A stretch of 6,583 nt of DNA from the NCBI GenBank assembly GCA_934098665.1, contig CAKOOO010000026.1, positions 1 through 6,583 of the forward strand. Direction: 5' to 3'. The notes under the pieces were generated by a model, which searched no databases, was not told the origin of the DNA, and saw only the letters and a list, made by a program, of their open reading frames with translations. The DNA comes from an uncultured Bacilli bacterium (GTDB lineage: Bacteria; Bacillota_I; Bacilli_A; RF39; UBA660). The position numbers and the translations under genes were made by a program. Shown here piece by piece: positions 5,911 through 6,583 of the stretch. Positions within the stretch are counted from its first letter, which is position 1. Every line of letters begins with the position of its first letter.

Positions 5911-5939
5911 ATATTAACACTTTATTTTATAATAAACAA
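5911..5939 (-). promoter_or_regulatory. Promoter of the T-box/thrS operon
   Basis: Minus-strand -35 TTGTTT (5939-5934), 17-nt spacer, -10 TAATAT (5916-5911). The start site would fall around 5904-5907, just before T-box stem I. The -35 begins 4 bp beyond the stop codon of the upstream 157-aa gene. No terminator separates that gene from this promoter, so read-through would also be filtered by the T-box. Confidence 0.8.
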
Positions 5940-5942
5940 GAC

Positions 5943-6416
5943 CTAAATATCTCCGCAATTTATTTCATTTTGATAATTATATGAATAGTTTATAACAGGA
6001 TCTTCACCTTCATATTTATTAATCTCAATTAAGTAAAGAATAATATGTTTTTTACACCAACCACATTTATTAAAAACTTCATAAGTTATATTTAATGTAT
6101 CCTCTAATTTAACACTTGATACAAGTTTGTATTTACTTTCTGAGCATGAATCATAATCTTGAAAAGACGCTAAATAATAGCTATTTGTAAAATTTGAATT
6201 TGTTAAGTCTTTTTTAATATTATATTTTTTCACTAAATTCTCATAATCACTAAAGTTTTTTAAAAATGTATCTTCATAATCCGTAACTTTGCTTCCTAAA
6301 TCATAAGTTAAAGAATTACTATTTCTTGCTAGTTTTACAACATATGTTGCAAGAATTACTGCTGCTATGCAAGATAAAAATATTAAAACAAGTTTTATAA
6401 CAAATGAATTACGCAT
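5943..6416 (-). CDS. Single-pass membrane protein of unknown function with CxxC motif
   Basis: I do not recognise this 157-residue protein. The ATG at 6416-6414 is preceded by GGGTGA (6426-6421). Residues 5-28 form one strong hydrophobic segment after a basic N-terminus (MRNSFVIK), with a positively charged stretch behind it. The likely topology is an N-terminal anchor or uncleaved signal with the remaining 125 or so residues outside the cell. The outer part is Tyr/Asn/Ser-rich and contains Cys91, Cys118, Cys121 and Cys154; CGWC at 118-121 resembles a thioredoxin-like CxxC, but no thioredoxin fold is recognisable from sequence. The four outer cysteines could form two disulfides. It has its own promoter, and its stop (TAG) lies 3 bp from the thrS promoter. 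A pilin-like or small lipid-free surface protein is another possibility. Confidence 0.8.
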   Translation of the reverse strand: MRNSFVIKLVLIFLSCIAAVILATYVVKLARNSNSLTYDLGSKVTDYEDTFLKNFSDYENLVKKYNIKKDLTNSNFTNSYYLASFQDYDSCSESKYKLVSSVKLEDTLNITYEVFNKCGWCKKHIILYLIEINKYEGEDPVINYSYNYQNEINCGDI

Positions 6417-6440
6417 TTTATCACCCTTTATTCTATTAAT

Positions 6441-6469
6441 ATTCTATCAAAAAAAACAAAATAATACAA
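6441..6469 (-). promoter_or_regulatory. Promoter of the 157-aa membrane protein gene
   Basis: Minus-strand -35 TTGTAT (6469-6464), 17-nt T-rich spacer, -10 TAGAAT (6446-6441). It starts directly behind the T-run of the tRNA-Ala terminator, leaving a leader of only about 18 nt before the ATG at 6416. Confidence 0.65.
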
Positions 6470-6471
6470 TT

Positions 6472-6494
6472 AAAAAATCAGCATAATGCTGATT
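6472..6494 (-). terminator. Rho-independent terminator of tRNA-Ala
   Basis: A perfect 8-bp stem AATCAGCA/TGCTGATT (arms 6494-6487 and 6483-6476) with a 3-nt loop is followed on the minus strand by T's (complement of the A's at 6472-6475). It begins 13 bp after the CCA end of tRNA-Ala. Confidence 0.8.
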
Positions 6495-6506
6495 AAAAAT
6501 CTTATC

Positions 6507-6583
6507 TGGTGGAGAATGTGGGATTCGAACCCGCGACCCCCTGCGTGCAGGGCAGGTGCTCTAGCCAGCTGAGCTAATTCCCC
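6507..6583 (-). tRNA. tRNA-Ala (anticodon UGC)
   Basis: A complete 77-nt cloverleaf ending exactly at the window edge: acceptor GGGGAAT/ATTCTCC, D stem GCTC/GAGC with a 9-nt loop, anticodon stem CCTGC/GCAGG, anticodon loop CCTGCAC, variable loop GGGTC, T stem GCGGG/CCCGC with loop TTCGAAT, A73 and encoded CCA (6509-6507). The G3-U70 wobble pair, the hallmark recognised by alanyl-tRNA synthetase, is present, and the anticodon TGC (6549-6547) reads GCN codons. Position 33 is C (base 6550) instead of the nearly universal U. Confidence 0.96.

Noticed and set aside
1..6583. Mycoplasma-type genetic code (TGA = Trp)
   Set aside because: Tryptophans at conserved positions in ThrRS, slipin and the radical SAM protein use TGG, and TGA ends the 107-aa gene.
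1..6583. CRISPR array, insertion sequence or toxin-antitoxin/defence module
   Set aside because: No regularly spaced repeats, no transposase other than the serine recombinase and no recognisable defence domains are present.

Overview
The window is about 6.6 kb of very AT-rich DNA (roughly 28-30% GC by eye). Every tryptophan codon I checked is TGG and one gene ends in TGA, so the standard bacterial code applies rather than the Mycoplasma code. Strong AGGAG-type ribosome binding sites, TTGNNN-17-TAATAT promoters, a T-box riboswitch and CCA-encoding tRNA genes point to a low-GC Firmicute (Bacillota). It could be a Bacilli/Erysipelotrichia-like or clostridial gut-type lineage; I cannot name a genus.

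Left region (1-1088), all on the minus strand: the N-terminal 179 residues of a large serine recombinase running off the left edge, preceded by a roughly 51-bp nested imperfect inverted repeat. Next come an unrecognised 88-aa gene, a Rho-independent terminator and a tRNA-Thr(CGU). This is the only part that looks like mobile-element DNA.

Middle (1089-2095): a compact divergent promoter region drives tRNA-Thr leftward and a TIGR01212/YtqA-type radical SAM protein (candidate MnmL, tRNA wobble-uridine modification) rightward. That gene converges on the next operon with no intergenic base. A 13-bp-stem bidirectional hairpin contains both stop codons.

Right of that (2087-5939), minus strand: an apparent operon of an unknown 107-aa gene, thrS, an SDR oxidoreductase and a slipin (SPFH) protein. 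A strong promoter and a complete T-box leader precede it. The leader has a Thr (ACU) specifier and fully drawable antiterminator and terminator folds. Low charged tRNA-Thr should therefore raise threonyl-tRNA synthetase and, through short gaps or overlaps, the two membrane/redox-type downstream genes. The synthetase lacks the usual N-terminal TGS domain.

Right end (5943-6583), minus strand: a single-pass membrane protein of unknown function with a CxxC motif and its own promoter, then a terminator and a tRNA-Ala(UGC) whose first base is the last base of the window. This tRNA-Ala has C instead of the nearly universal U at position 33. I found no CRISPR array, no insertion sequence and no recognisable novel defence system. 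The most noteworthy items are the T-box operon with its unknown first gene, the unusual tRNA anticodon arms, the overlapped stop-codon terminator and the possible recombinase site.
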